Source of the DNA: Dyadobacter subterraneus
Lineage (GTDB): Bacteria > Bacteroidota > Bacteroidia > Cytophagales > Spirosomataceae
DNA: 64,000 nt
Assembly (NCBI RefSeq): GCF_015221875.1
Contig: NZ_JACYGY010000001.1
Location: forward strand, 5,434,501 to 5,498,500
Reading direction: 5' to 3'
Part shown: positions 17,114-25,145 of the stretch, piece after piece
Position numbering within the stretch: position 1 is the first letter of the stretch
Layout of the letters: every line of letters starts with the position of its first letter
Program-made: the position numbers and the translations under genes
Notes under the pieces: model-generated
What the model saw: the letters and a program-made list of their open reading frames with translations, nothing else
The model's database searches: none
Told to the model about the DNA's origin: nothing

Positions 17114-17545
17114 ATGATAGATCACGTAAAAGATAGGCTTGAAGATTATCTGACAAAAATAAAGAAAGCAGATAATTCAGAAATACCAAAAATACGTTCT
17201 GAATTTTCAAATTGGTATTATTTACTTTCTGATGATGAAAAAAATGAAATTGAACCTTTTTGGCAGGAAATTAAGGAGACTGCACGTCAAACAATAAAAG
17301 ATATTAAAGATGCAATAAACGAACTTCACTTATTAAATGATGTTAAAATTGTGGTTGCCGGGGCAGAGTATGACCTGCATGAGTGGATGACAATTTCCGA
17401 TTACTCCCGACTTCATAATTTAAAAGTTAGTCGCGTACAAAACTGGATCTCCCGAGGTGTCGTTCCCAGGGATAAAGTTTTAGCCATACCCCAGTTGAAT
17501 AATGTAAAATTGATTAAAAATGAATTGTATGGCGCTTTGCTTTAA
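17114..17545 (+). CDS. Unknown protein with C-terminal helix-turn-helix
   Basis: 143 residues. The first 80 are charged and helical (DRLEDYLTKIKKADNSEIPK, then FSNWYYLLSDDEKNEIEPFW). The last 55, beginning YDLHEWMTISDYSRLHNLKV, resemble an excisionase or MerR-like winged helix, in which VSRVQNWISRGVVP would contact DNA and NNVKLIKNELYG would be the wing. So it may be a small regulator or a mobile-element accessory. It probably shares the transcript of the 46-aa gene. Neither integrase nor phage genes are nearby. Function unknown. Confidence 0.65.
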   Translation: MIDHVKDRLEDYLTKIKKADNSEIPKIRSEFSNWYYLLSDDEKNEIEPFWQEIKETARQTIKDIKDAINELHLLNDVKIVVAGAEYDLHEWMTISDYSRLHNLKVSRVQNWISRGVVPRDKVLAIPQLNNVKLIKNELYGALL

Positions 17546-18038
17546 TCCAACCCGATCATTAGAACAGAATTCCTGCGTATCAAGGAAAAATTCCTAGGAA
17601 AATGTGCCGGGTCCTTTATATTCAGTAAAGACAATTGGAATTAGGGAGAACATGAGGAATGTCATGTATTAACCGCGTCATTATCTTTTAAAAGCACAAT
17701 TAAAATCATCAAAGTAACACTTCCACAACCTGATATCAGCCAGAAGCAGACACTAATAAAATAAAGACAATTAAATTTTATAATTATAATATTATTCCAA
17801 TTAGTTTTATAGCGACATATCATATTAATACGACAAATCCATCAATTTTAAAACAAAACTTATTTAACGGTTTGGGCGACACAACATAAAAAACTAACCT
17901 TGTGTCACCGTTTGTTAACAGAATACCAATTTCCTGGATCATAGTATACACCCGCTAATAAATTGTCAGAATAGGTGATTCTGCTTATAAATAGAAGAAA
18001 AAGTATTTTACTATTACCTCTACAATATTTGGAATATC
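17546..18038. other. AT-rich intergenic region with one strong hairpin
   Basis: About 490 bases without a credible ORF. The only structure I see is the hairpin at 17864-17918 (separate entry). The rest is AT-rich and may hold promoters for the small genes that follow. Confidence 0.4.
17864..17918. other. Two-tier inverted repeat, possible small RNA or control element
   Basis: GGCGACACAA (17875-17884) pairs with TTGTGTCACC (17900-17909) with one wobble. Outside it, AACGG pairs with CCGTT and TTAA with TTAA. It lies in a gene-free stretch between two unknown small genes, over 300 bases from the first and 120 from the next. There is no T-run, so it is not a plain terminator. Confidence 0.4.
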
Positions 18039-18161
18039 ATGGAGAATTCGCGTGACGGCCAGCCTGGTTATACAGGCCGGTGGAGAATTATTGTTTCATT
18101 AATTGCTTTTTCAATACTGGTTTTTGTCCTTTATAATATTTTAGAATATGTATGGTGGTAA
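18039..18161 (+). CDS. 40-aa single-span membrane peptide
   Basis: ATG 18039 to TAA 18161 encodes MENSRDGQPGYTGRWRIIVS, then a clean hydrophobic span (LIAFSILVFVLYNIL) and EYVWW. A charged N-terminus followed by one transmembrane helix and aromatic residues at the interface is typical of genuine small membrane proteins. No promoter box of the usual form is seen just upstream, so it could also be chance. Function unknown. Confidence 0.45.
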   Translation: MENSRDGQPGYTGRWRIIVSLIAFSILVFVLYNILEYVWW

Positions 18162-18352
18162 TCTCCATACAAATACCTTTTAGTTTCTTAAAAATCGTTA
18201 CTACTGCATAAATCAATTTTTCTCTAAATACTCCCCTTCCATTCCCAGGACTAAAAAAATTATCCGCATTTCCTTAAAAATTTGACACAACATAGTATTC
18301 TTACTACGTAAGATGCTTTTATTTGTAATTCTCTCACCGCAATTCGAATAAA

Positions 18353-18853
18353 ATGCCGTCAAGAAAACGAAAAAGTGCCAAATTCAAAAAACTAGCAATT
18401 GAGTGGCTTAAATGGATAAGTGCAATAGTGCCTATATGTGCTTTTTTTTACATTCTTTATTATTACAAACAGCTTGATTTTCTTCAAAAAGACAAAGAGA
18501 TTGAGTCCGTAACGACTGTGTTAGGGGAAAAAGATTCACTTAGTCTTGCCGATGCAGCGTTGAAAAGCAAAATTCAGGATGAATTTAAAATAATTGAAAA
18601 CGAATGGCATTCCGTTGGTGGAATTGCTATTCATAATCTACTTGTTGAAAACAAAGCCAGCAAACCTGCCAAGAGTATCGAAGTGGAGTTCAAATATTTA
18701 TCTGACACGCAGGAAGCCCTGACGACGAAGGTTATCACAATAAAAAAAGACCTGCCCGCTGGTAAGTCTACGAAAATTACAGATGTAAGTGTTGGATTTG
18801 TGAATAATGGAGCGGTTGGTTGTGATACAAAAGTGTTGAGCGCCAAGTTTTGA
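18353..18853 (+). CDS. Membrane-anchored protein with FxLYD-like beta domain
   Basis: 166 residues: a basic N-terminus (MPSRKRKSAKFKK), a transmembrane helix at about 20-38 (WISAIVPICAFFYILYYY), a short charged linker, then a beta-sandwich-like domain from about 85. The domain strings IHNLLVENKASKPAKSIEVE and KDLPAGKSTKITDV have the pattern of FxLYD/CARDB-type folds, which describe how a flexible surface domain makes contacts. I cannot name the family. The following convergent gene shares a terminator with it. Confidence 0.65.
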   Translation: MPSRKRKSAKFKKLAIEWLKWISAIVPICAFFYILYYYKQLDFLQKDKEIESVTTVLGEKDSLSLADAALKSKIQDEFKIIENEWHSVGGIAIHNLLVENKASKPAKSIEVEFKYLSDTQEALTTKVITIKKDLPAGKSTKITDVSVGFVNNGAVGCDTKVLSAKF

Positions 18854-19143
18854 TTAATTTCTCATTAATACCCTCAGATCTTCGTATTAATTAAGACTAC
18901 TTTACTGAAAAAGTAAGGCTGGCTAATTATTTTAAATTAATCAAAGATTTAAATACTTCATTATCAATTAGATATATGTGGTGTGAAAATATTTCTAATT
19001 TATTTTCATCCAAATGATCTAACGTTGGTAAAAAAAACGTAGATACGGCCAAAGGTATATAGACCTACAAATATTTCTCACATTAATTATAAAAGATGTT
19101 TCGATATCTGACAAAATAATATCTAATCTCGTTGAGTAAATTT
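18854..19143. other. Intergenic region, nothing recognised
   Basis: About 290 AT-rich bases after the membrane-anchored gene. I see no ORF, repeat or RNA before the terminator at 19144. Confidence 0.4.
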
Positions 19144-19176
19144 AAAAACCCCTAAGACTATGCCTCAGGGGTTTTT
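19144..19176. terminator. Bidirectional terminator
   Basis: AAAAACCCC (19144-19152) pairs with GGGGTTTTT (19168-19176). The stem is flanked by A-run and T-run, serving both the plus gene on the left and the minus gene on the right. Confidence 0.9.
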
Positions 19177-19201
19177 TGTTACTTTTCTTTTACTAATTAT
19201 T

Positions 19202-20467
19202 TCAGGGATACAACAAATATTTCTTCCGCATATTCTTGTAATCAGTTAATCCCGGCTCCCAGCTTTTCCGAATTTCAGCTTCCGATGTGCCTGCAATAAT
19301 CTGTTTTTTCAGATTTTCAGTACCCGCCAGTTTGTCGAAATTCCCCATTTGTTTGCTTTGCGACATATCAAAAAATCTCTCCTTATCCGGATAAGCCTTA
19401 TACATTTCAATAAGCCATTTCAGATTGATCTGCTTACTTTTTCTTAAAGAAGCGATATCATATTTTCTCAAATCCAGGCCATAACAATCCTGATTCTGGT
19501 GCAACGGCGTCTCACTCATGCCCTGAATACTTTTCGGCATAAAAGAAAAATCATATTTCCCTTTCAACAATGGAGCACCCAGAACAGTAAATGGCATATA
19601 GGTTCCTCTTCCCTGACTTACTATGGTCCCCTCAAAAGGACAAATACTTGGATACAGCAAAATAGATTGCTGACTGTTTAGATTTGGCGATGGAAAAACA
19701 GGTAATTCATAGGGCGTATCATGGTCATAGTTAGCTACTTTTATAATTTTCAGCTTGCATTGTAACTGACCAGGCAACCATTTTTCGCCGTTCAGCATTT
19801 GAGCAAATTCACCCATTGTCATGCCGTGTGTAATCGGAATTTTGTGCATTCCGATCCCCGAATGTAAATGATCTTCGAGAATCGGACCGTCCACAACATA
19901 ACCATTCGGATTCGGACGATCCAAAATCATCAATTCTTTATTATTTTCAGCGCAGGACTCCATCACATGATCCAACGTATTGATGTAGGTGTAAAAACGA
20001 CACCCAACATCCTGAATATCAAATATTACCAGATCAATATCGGCAAGATGTTCCTTGCTTGGCTTTTTATATTTTCCATAAAGTGAGACAACCGAAATAC
20101 CTGTTTTCGGATCCGTTTCATCACTTACTTTGGCGCCATTACTGGCATTTCCCCGAAACCCGTGTTCAGGACCAAAAATCCTCACAATGTTTATTCCGAG
20201 CGCAAGTAAGCTATCCACGCTGGGTGTTTTGCCAATAATGGAAGTCTGATTGACGACCATGGCGATACGTTTTCCTTTCAGATATTTAAGATATTCTGAC
20301 GTTTGGTCTGCGCCGGTGATGACCGATTTGGCAACCGGTGAACTATGACTTTCCAGTGAATCAGAAGAGGCCAAAAACGGACTTTTACTTCCTGAGGTGC
20401 TCGCACAACTGGTCGTTATGATACCGGCACAAGCAAAAAAACTCAGCGCAAGAATTATTCTTTTCAT
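19202..20467 (-). CDS. namZ: NamZ-like exo-beta-N-acetylmuramidase (DUF1343, YbbC family)
   Basis: 421 residues with a lipoprotein signal (lipobox TTSC near residue 20). The DUF1343 signature is clear: KGKRIAMVVNQTSI, RIFGPEHGFRGNASNGAKV, VIFDIQDVGCRFYTYINTL and ILDRPNPNGYVVDGPIL. In characterised NamZ (GH171) these regions form the active site that cuts MurNAc from the ends of peptidoglycan fragments. The likely role is envelope peptidoglycan recycling, with the protein anchored in a membrane. It stands alone between a terminator and the radical SAM gene. Confidence 0.88.
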   Translation of the reverse strand: MKRIILALSFFACAGIITTSCASTSGSKSPFLASSDSLESHSSPVAKSVITGADQTSEYLKYLKGKRIAMVVNQTSIIGKTPSVDSLLALGINIVRIFGPEHGFRGNASNGAKVSDETDPKTGISVVSLYGKYKKPSKEHLADIDLVIFDIQDVGCRFYTYINTLDHVMESCAENNKELMILDRPNPNGYVVDGPILEDHLHSGIGMHKIPITHGMTMGEFAQMLNGEKWLPGQLQCKLKIIKVANYDHDTPYELPVFPSPNLNSQQSILLYPSICPFEGTIVSQGRGTYMPFTVLGAPLLKGKYDFSFMPKSIQGMSETPLHQNQDCYGLDLRKYDIASLRKSKQINLKWLIEMYKAYPDKERFFDMSQSKQMGNFDKLAGTENLKKQIIAGTSEAEIRKSWEPGLTDYKNMRKKYLLYP

Positions 20468-20519
20468 GAAAATTATGGATTTAGGAAATGGTTAGGAGCG
20501 ACAAGTAAATTTGTTTTCA

Positions 20520-21572
20520 TTAAAATAATTTCATTTGTCCGCCTCTGATAAACAGCGATGTGTTAAGTTCTTTTGTTTCACGGCCGGCAAAATATTTCCG
20601 ACAGGCAAAATCATGCAACTGTCTGATATTTTCTGCGAATTTGCCTTCACCACTCATACGAAGTCCGTAGCGGGAATCATTAACCTGGCCGCCGTGACAT
20701 TCTTTAATCTGATTCAAAACTTTTGTGGCTTTGTCGGGAAAATGATGATTGATCCATTCTTCAAAAATCTCACCAATAGATCCGTTTAATCTCACAACCG
20801 TATAACCTGCCCAAACCGCACCTGCATCTGCCGCAGCCTGAATGATGGACGGAATTTCGTGATCATTTAATCCCGGAATAACCGGCGCAGTCATCACACC
20901 CATCTGAATGCCAGCTTCGTGTAACGTTTTTAAAACCTGCAAACGGCGTTTTGCTGTTACCGTTCTTGGTTCAAGTTTTCCCCTTAAATCTTCATTTAAA
21001 GAAGTTATAGAAACCGCGCCGTGAACAAGATTCAGTTTCGCCAGTTTTTCCAGAATATCAAGATCCCGAAGAATCAGGGCATTTTTTGTAAGGATACTGA
21101 CCGGATTTCTATATTTCAGACAAATTTCAAGCATCTGTCTTGTAAGCTCATATCGCTTTTCCGCAGGCTGATAACAATCTGTATTTCCCGAAAAGAAAAT
21201 GGTCTGAGGCTCCCAGCTTTTGGAATTCAAGAGCTTTTCAAGCAATTGCGGTGCATTCTTTTTTACAACGATTTTTGTCTCAAAATCCAGTCCTGCCGAA
21301 AATCCCCAGTACTCATGAGAATTGCGTGCATAACAATAAATACAGCCATGCTCACAGCCTCTATACGGATTAATCGAATTGAAATTCCGAAGATCCGGAC
21401 TATCTGATTTACTCAGAATCGATTTAGAAATTTCCTCAATAAATAAGGTTTTGACATTTGTTTCAGGTTCTTCCCAATTTTGCCAGTCTTCGGAAGTGTA
21501 TTCAATTTCCTGCTTTCGGAATTTGTTGTCGGTGTTAATTCCAGCTCCTCTGCCTCTTGCTCTATTATCCAT
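20520..21572 (-). CDS. PA0069-type radical SAM protein
   Basis: 350 residues. The radical SAM cluster motif is NPYRGCEHGCIYCYARNSHE (C-x3-C-x2-C) near residue 75. A TIM-barrel follows with the strings FFSGNTDCYQPAEKRYELTR and VHGAVSITSLNEDLRGKLEP, characteristic of the PA0069/SPL-like group. The family's chemistry is unproven; relatives of spore photoproduct lyase have been suggested to act on DNA or tRNA. It probably makes its own transcript, starting near 21580. Family recognised, reaction unknown. Confidence 0.88.
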   Translation of the reverse strand: MDNRARGRGAGINTDNKFRKQEIEYTSEDWQNWEEPETNVKTLFIEEISKSILSKSDSPDLRNFNSINPYRGCEHGCIYCYARNSHEYWGFSAGLDFETKIVVKKNAPQLLEKLLNSKSWEPQTIFFSGNTDCYQPAEKRYELTRQMLEICLKYRNPVSILTKNALILRDLDILEKLAKLNLVHGAVSITSLNEDLRGKLEPRTVTAKRRLQVLKTLHEAGIQMGVMTAPVIPGLNDHEIPSIIQAAADAGAVWAGYTVVRLNGSIGEIFEEWINHHFPDKATKVLNQIKECHGGQVNDSRYGLRMSGEGKFAENIRQLHDFACRKYFAGRETKELNTSLFIRGGQMKLF

Positions 21573-21624
21573 GTGATGAAGTGTAAAATGTTTTTAAAAT
21601 GCCAATTCTGCCAGCCAAATAAAA

Positions 21625-21662
21625 GGGAAAGAGATAGGGTTTGTTCACTCTATCCCTTTCCC
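21625..21662 (-). terminator. Terminator after the M42 peptidase
   Basis: GGGAAAG-A-GATAG (21625-21637) pairs with CTATC-C-CTTTCCC (21650-21662), 12 pairs with one mismatch. On the minus strand a T-rich stretch follows, 25 bases past the peptidase stop. Confidence 0.75.
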
Positions 21663-21686
21663 CTACGCTACTTACGCAATCCGATT

Positions 21687-22757
21687 TTACTTTATATATC
21701 TGAAATCCTCATTTCCTTTTAAAGAAAGAAGCACGTCGTACATCAGTTGAATTACGTTTTGAACATCGTCCTTATGTACCATTTCAACCGTTGTATGCAT
21801 ATATTTCAATGGAAGTGAAATCAAGGCTGATGCAATTCCTTCTGTTGAATAAGCAAAAGCGTCCGTATCCGTTCCAGTTGAGCGGCTTACAGCCTGACGT
21901 TGGAACGGAATACTTTTTTCTTCAGCAATATTTATTAAAAGATCACGCACATTGTTTTGAACTGCCGGTCCGTAGCAAATCACTGGCCCGTTTCCACATT
22001 TCAAATCACCCTGCTCCTTTTTGTTATACATCGGCGACTGGGTATCGTGCGTCACGTCCGTACAAATAGCAAGATCCGGCTTCAATCTGCGGGAAATCAT
22101 TTCTGCTCCGCGCAAACCAATTTCTTCCTGAACTGCATTTACGATATAAAGCGTAAATGGAAGCTGAACATTATTTTCATGCAGCATTCTGGCTACTTCC
22201 GCAATCATGAATCCACCCATGCGGTTATCCAAGGCACGCCCGATGTAGAATTTGTCATTCAGTTCGTCCAAACCGTCAACAAAAGTGGCAACAGTACCAA
22301 CATGAATGCCCATTTCCAACACTTCTTCTTTTTTCGCAGCGCCCACATCTATAAAAAGCTCATGCACTTTTGGCACCTGATCTTTTGCGGTGTCACGCAC
22401 ATGAATGGCCGGCCATCCAAAAACACCTTTTACAATTCCTTTGGCCGTATGTAAATTAACGCGCATCGAAGGCGCAATGGCTGCATCAGATCCGCCATTT
22501 CGACGAACGTGAATATATCCGTCTTCCGAAATGTAATTTACAAACCATGAAATTTCATCGGAATGTGCTTCAATAACAACTTTGTAATCCTGTCCGCCGC
22601 CAATCACGCCGACAGCCGTTCCGTACACATCAATAATTTGTTCTTCAATATAGGGCTTGATATAATCCAGCCAGATCTGCTGTCCGGATGCTTCAAAACC
22701 TGTTGGAGAAGCGTTGTTCAGGTACTTGTATAAAAACGATTTACTTTCTTCTGTCAT
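21687..22757 (-). CDS. M42-family aminopeptidase
   Basis: 356 residues, full length. The dinuclear metal site of M42 (TET-type) peptidases is visible: EAHSDE (H65, D67), GRALDNRMGG, QEEIGLRGAE with the catalytic Glu, CTDVTHDTQSP and the C-terminal KYMHTTVEMVHKDDV. These enzymes form hollow dodecamers in the cytoplasm and trim peptides from the N-terminus. They are often mislabelled endoglucanase. Neighbours give no further hint of substrate. Confidence 0.92.
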   Translation of the reverse strand: MTEESKSFLYKYLNNASPTGFEASGQQIWLDYIKPYIEEQIIDVYGTAVGVIGGGQDYKVVIEAHSDEISWFVNYISEDGYIHVRRNGGSDAAIAPSMRVNLHTAKGIVKGVFGWPAIHVRDTAKDQVPKVHELFIDVGAAKKEEVLEMGIHVGTVATFVDGLDELNDKFYIGRALDNRMGGFMIAEVARMLHENNVQLPFTLYIVNAVQEEIGLRGAEMISRRLKPDLAICTDVTHDTQSPMYNKKEQGDLKCGNGPVICYGPAVQNNVRDLLINIAEEKSIPFQRQAVSRSTGTDTDAFAYSTEGIASALISLPLKYMHTTVEMVHKDDVQNVIQLMYDVLLSLKGNEDFRYIK

Positions 22758-22811
22758 ACTGATTTAATTGAAATGTGTAATCACGCTGTAATTTCCAGTT
22801 ACTTTTCTCAG

Positions 22812-23135
22812 TCACAAATACTTCAAAAATGCCCAGAATTTCCGGTTCACAAGATATTCAAATTCGCGCTCATTTGCATAAGCTTCGCGCTCAAAAGAAA
22901 TATTAAGATATGCCAGATAATGATTTTTGTATTGAATAAGACGAATCAGATATTCCAGAAAATACCAAATGTAAAATGGAAGCAGACCCAATTCAAGCTG
23001 TTGTTTCAAATGAATCGTTTCATGATTCAAAAGCACTTTTCCAGGCACTTTTGACTTTGAAAAAATAAAAGGAAAAACAGCCATACCATCAACCCAAAGG
23101 AATGAAAACGTCAATAAATATCCTTTAAATCTCAT
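22812..23135 (-). CDS. Small membrane protein with HETIH zinc-peptidase-like motif
   Basis: 107 residues. A hydrophobic N-terminus (5-25), then NHETIHLKQQLELG with H38-E39-x-x-H42, the zinc signature of gluzincin metallopeptidases. A hydrophobic stretch follows (51-67), then FEREAYANE (81-89), where a glutamate could be the third ligand. The layout is like a stripped-down M48/M56 membrane peptidase. At 107 residues it is far shorter than characterised enzymes, so it may be a non-enzymatic or partner-dependent form. Downstream of the M42 gene start by about 50 bases and in the same direction. Activity is inference. Confidence 0.65.
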   Translation of the reverse strand: MRFKGYLLTFSFLWVDGMAVFPFIFSKSKVPGKVLLNHETIHLKQQLELGLLPFYIWYFLEYLIRLIQYKNHYLAYLNISFEREAYANEREFEYLVNRKFWAFLKYL

Positions 23136-23266
23136 GGTTTATGGTATTGATCTTAATTCAATTTAAATAAAAAATGTTGAATTATTGAATGAACGATCAT
23201 CCAGCAATTCAACATTCTTTTTATCGGTTTAACAAAAAATGATAAACCCGGTTTTATCTATAAAGA

Positions 23267-23749
23267 CTATTCACTGAAACGGCTGATATCCAAAACTTCA
23301 AATTCCATCAATCCGGCCGGCACTTTAATTTCGGTTGTTTCTCCCACTTTTTTACCCAAAAGACCTTTTCCGATTGGTGAACCAACAGAGATTTTTCCGG
23401 TTTTCAAATCAGCTTCTTCTTCTGAAACAAGCGTATAAGTTACCTCCATGCCGTTTTTACGGTTTTTAATTTTCACTTTGGAAAGCACTGCAACTTGTGA
23501 AGTATCAATCGACGATTCATCGATCACACGAGCATTTGACATGATCTCTTCCAGCTTTGCAATTTTCATTTCATGCATTCCCTGTGCATCTTTCGCCGCA
23601 TCATATTCTGCATTTTCACTCAAATCACCTTTGTCCCGCGCCTCTGCAATTTGTGCAGCAATAGCAGTACGGCCTTTGGTTTTCATATCATTCAACTCAT
23701 TCTTCAGCTTATTTAATCCTTCTTCGGTATAGTATGAAATTTTAGCCAT
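23267..23749 (-). CDS. greA: Transcription elongation factor GreA
   Basis: 160 residues, standard length. The N-terminal coiled coil carries the tip acids in RDKGDLSENAEYDAAKDAQG (D42, E45) that reach into the RNA polymerase secondary channel. The C-terminal FKBP-like domain holds ISVGSPIGKGLLGKKVGETT. It rescues backtracked RNA polymerase by stimulating transcript cleavage. Its promoter appears to lie at 23928-23959, leaving a leader of about 170 bases that contains a probable attenuator. Confidence 0.97.
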   Translation of the reverse strand: MAKISYYTEEGLNKLKNELNDMKTKGRTAIAAQIAEARDKGDLSENAEYDAAKDAQGMHEMKIAKLEEIMSNARVIDESSIDTSQVAVLSKVKIKNRKNGMEVTYTLVSEEEADLKTGKISVGSPIGKGLLGKKVGETTEIKVPAGLMEFEVLDISRFSE

Positions 23750-23799
23750 GACTTAATTATGTTTAAATATTCTTAAATTTTTAATTGGTGGTCTGGGGT

Positions 23800-23861
23800 A
23801 AAAAAAAAGAACGGCTCAAAGACCGTCCTACAAGAGTTTGTTATAACCCGTAGTAGAGGAC
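23800..23861 (-). promoter_or_regulatory. Probable attenuator in the greA leader
   Basis: On the minus strand GGACGG (23828-23823) pairs with CCGTTC (23814-23809) around a short loop and is followed by nine T (23808-23800): the form of an intrinsic terminator, about 50 bases before the greA ATG. Upstream, GTCCTCTAC (23861-23853) can pair with GTAGGAC (23831-23825), which uses the same GGAC as the terminator stem. The two pairings exclude each other, as in attenuators. No other minus-strand gene lies upstream, so the terminator can only serve this leader. E. coli greA also has a terminated leader (GraL). Function is inference. Confidence 0.6.
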
Positions 23862-23927
23862 TAGAAAACCTTAGCTTTTCGACAGCAATATCTTTTTATC
23901 TTTTCCATTGTTTTTAATTATGAACGA

Positions 23928-23959
23928 CAAAAATAGCAATATTTGTAAATGGTAACAAA
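23928..23959 (-). promoter_or_regulatory. greA promoter
   Basis: Minus strand: TTTG at 23959-23956, 20 bases, then TATTTTTG at 23935-23928. Both boxes and the spacing fit the Bacteroidota -33/-7 promoter well. The start of transcription would be near 23921, about 170 bases before the greA ATG. Confidence 0.75.
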
Positions 23960-23986
23960 CCAAATTATCAAAAGCAGATACAATCC

Positions 23987-24907
23987 ATGCCTGATAAATT
24001 AAGAATAATTTTTATGGGGACGCCTGAATTTGCTGTCCAAAGTTTAAGAAGTCTGGTAGAGAGCAATTCTAATGTAATTGCTGTAATTACCGTGCCAGAT
24101 AAACCTGCCGGACGTGGACAAAAACAGATGTCATCTCCTGTCAAAATATATGCGGAAGAACAGGGAATCCCGGTTCTTCAACCAGAAAAACTCAAAAATC
24201 CTGAGTTTATTGCTCAATTAAAAGCATTAAATGCAGATTTGCAAGTGGTCGTTGCATTTAGAATGCTGCCGGAAATTGTCTGGAGTATGCCAAAATATGG
24301 CACATTTAATTTACATGGCTCCTTATTGCCGCAATATCGCGGCGCAGCGCCTATCAACTGGGCTGTCATAAATGGTGAAACAGAATCTGGTGTCACAACT
24401 TTTTTTATTGAAAAGGAAATTGATACCGGAAAAATTATTTTTCAGGAAAGAGATCCAATCAGTCGGGAAGACAATGCCGGTTCAGTTTATGAAAGGCTGA
24501 TGCATATTGGCGGGAAACTTGTAGTGAAAACGGTTCAGGCAATCGAAGAAGGAAATTATCCTCAGGAGCCTCAGGACGAGTCGAAAGAAATAAAAATGGC
24601 TCCGAAAATTTTCAGGGAAACCTGTGAAATTGACTGGACGCAGCCTGCTGAAAAAATCTTTAATTTCGTCAGAGGACTTTCACCATATCCGGCCGCGTGG
24701 ACAACATTGAATGGTTTGTCGTGCAAGATTTTCAAAACAAGTATTACGGAAGATTCAAGCGAGAGCAATCCGGGAGAATTTAAAACAGATCATAAGACGT
24801 TTTTACATTTCCGCGCAGGTGATGTTTGGTTGGCGATTGAGGTTTTGCAGTTGGAAGGAAAAAAGAAAATGGAGGTTGGAGATTTTTTGAGAGGGGCGAA
24901 ATTGTAA
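23987..24907 (+). CDS. fmt: Methionyl-tRNA formyltransferase
   Basis: 306 residues. The formyltransferase domain begins RIIFMGTPEFAV and has the catalytic string NLHGSLLPQYRGAAPI (Asn and His) with the Asp in EKEIDTGKII. The C-terminal OB-like domain starts near 205. It formylates initiator Met-tRNA using 10-formyl-tetrahydrofolate. Followed by folA in the same direction; both belong to one-carbon metabolism. A repeat element separates them. Confidence 0.97.
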   Translation: MPDKLRIIFMGTPEFAVQSLRSLVESNSNVIAVITVPDKPAGRGQKQMSSPVKIYAEEQGIPVLQPEKLKNPEFIAQLKALNADLQVVVAFRMLPEIVWSMPKYGTFNLHGSLLPQYRGAAPINWAVINGETESGVTTFFIEKEIDTGKIIFQERDPISREDNAGSVYERLMHIGGKLVVKTVQAIEEGNYPQEPQDESKEIKMAPKIFRETCEIDWTQPAEKIFNFVRGLSPYPAAWTTLNGLSCKIFKTSITEDSSESNPGEFKTDHKTFLHFRAGDVWLAIEVLQLEGKKKMEVGDFLRGAKL

Positions 24908-24916
24908 GGATATTTC

Positions 24917-25084
24917 TGATTATTTCGGTGCGCTGCACCTTGACACCCCGACTACCAATATCTGTTTTTCTACAAATATTACGGCGCTCTGCACCTATTT
25001 ACAGCAGGTGCGGAGCACCATATTACTTGTAGCAAACAAATTCGAAACTCTGAAATTCAAGATGCAGAGCACCGAAATAATCAA
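24917..25084. repeat. Nested inverted-repeat element with four GGTGC units
   Basis: Four copies of a 14-base unit occur, two per orientation: GGTGCGCTGCACCT (24927-24940), GGCGCTCTGCACCT (24983-24996), then inverted AGGTGCGGAGCACC (25006-25019) and AGATGCAGAGCACC (25060-25073). The outer pair extends into TGATTATTTC at both ends, and the inner pair extends to arms of nearly 28 bases (24970-25033) around a 9-base loop. This is a REPIN-like, transposase-free mobile element between fmt and folA. Confidence 0.75.
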
Positions 25085-25145
25085 ATTTCCGCTACTTGAA
25101 ACCTCATCTATTGCATTCAAATTAAACATTACTAATTCAAAATAA

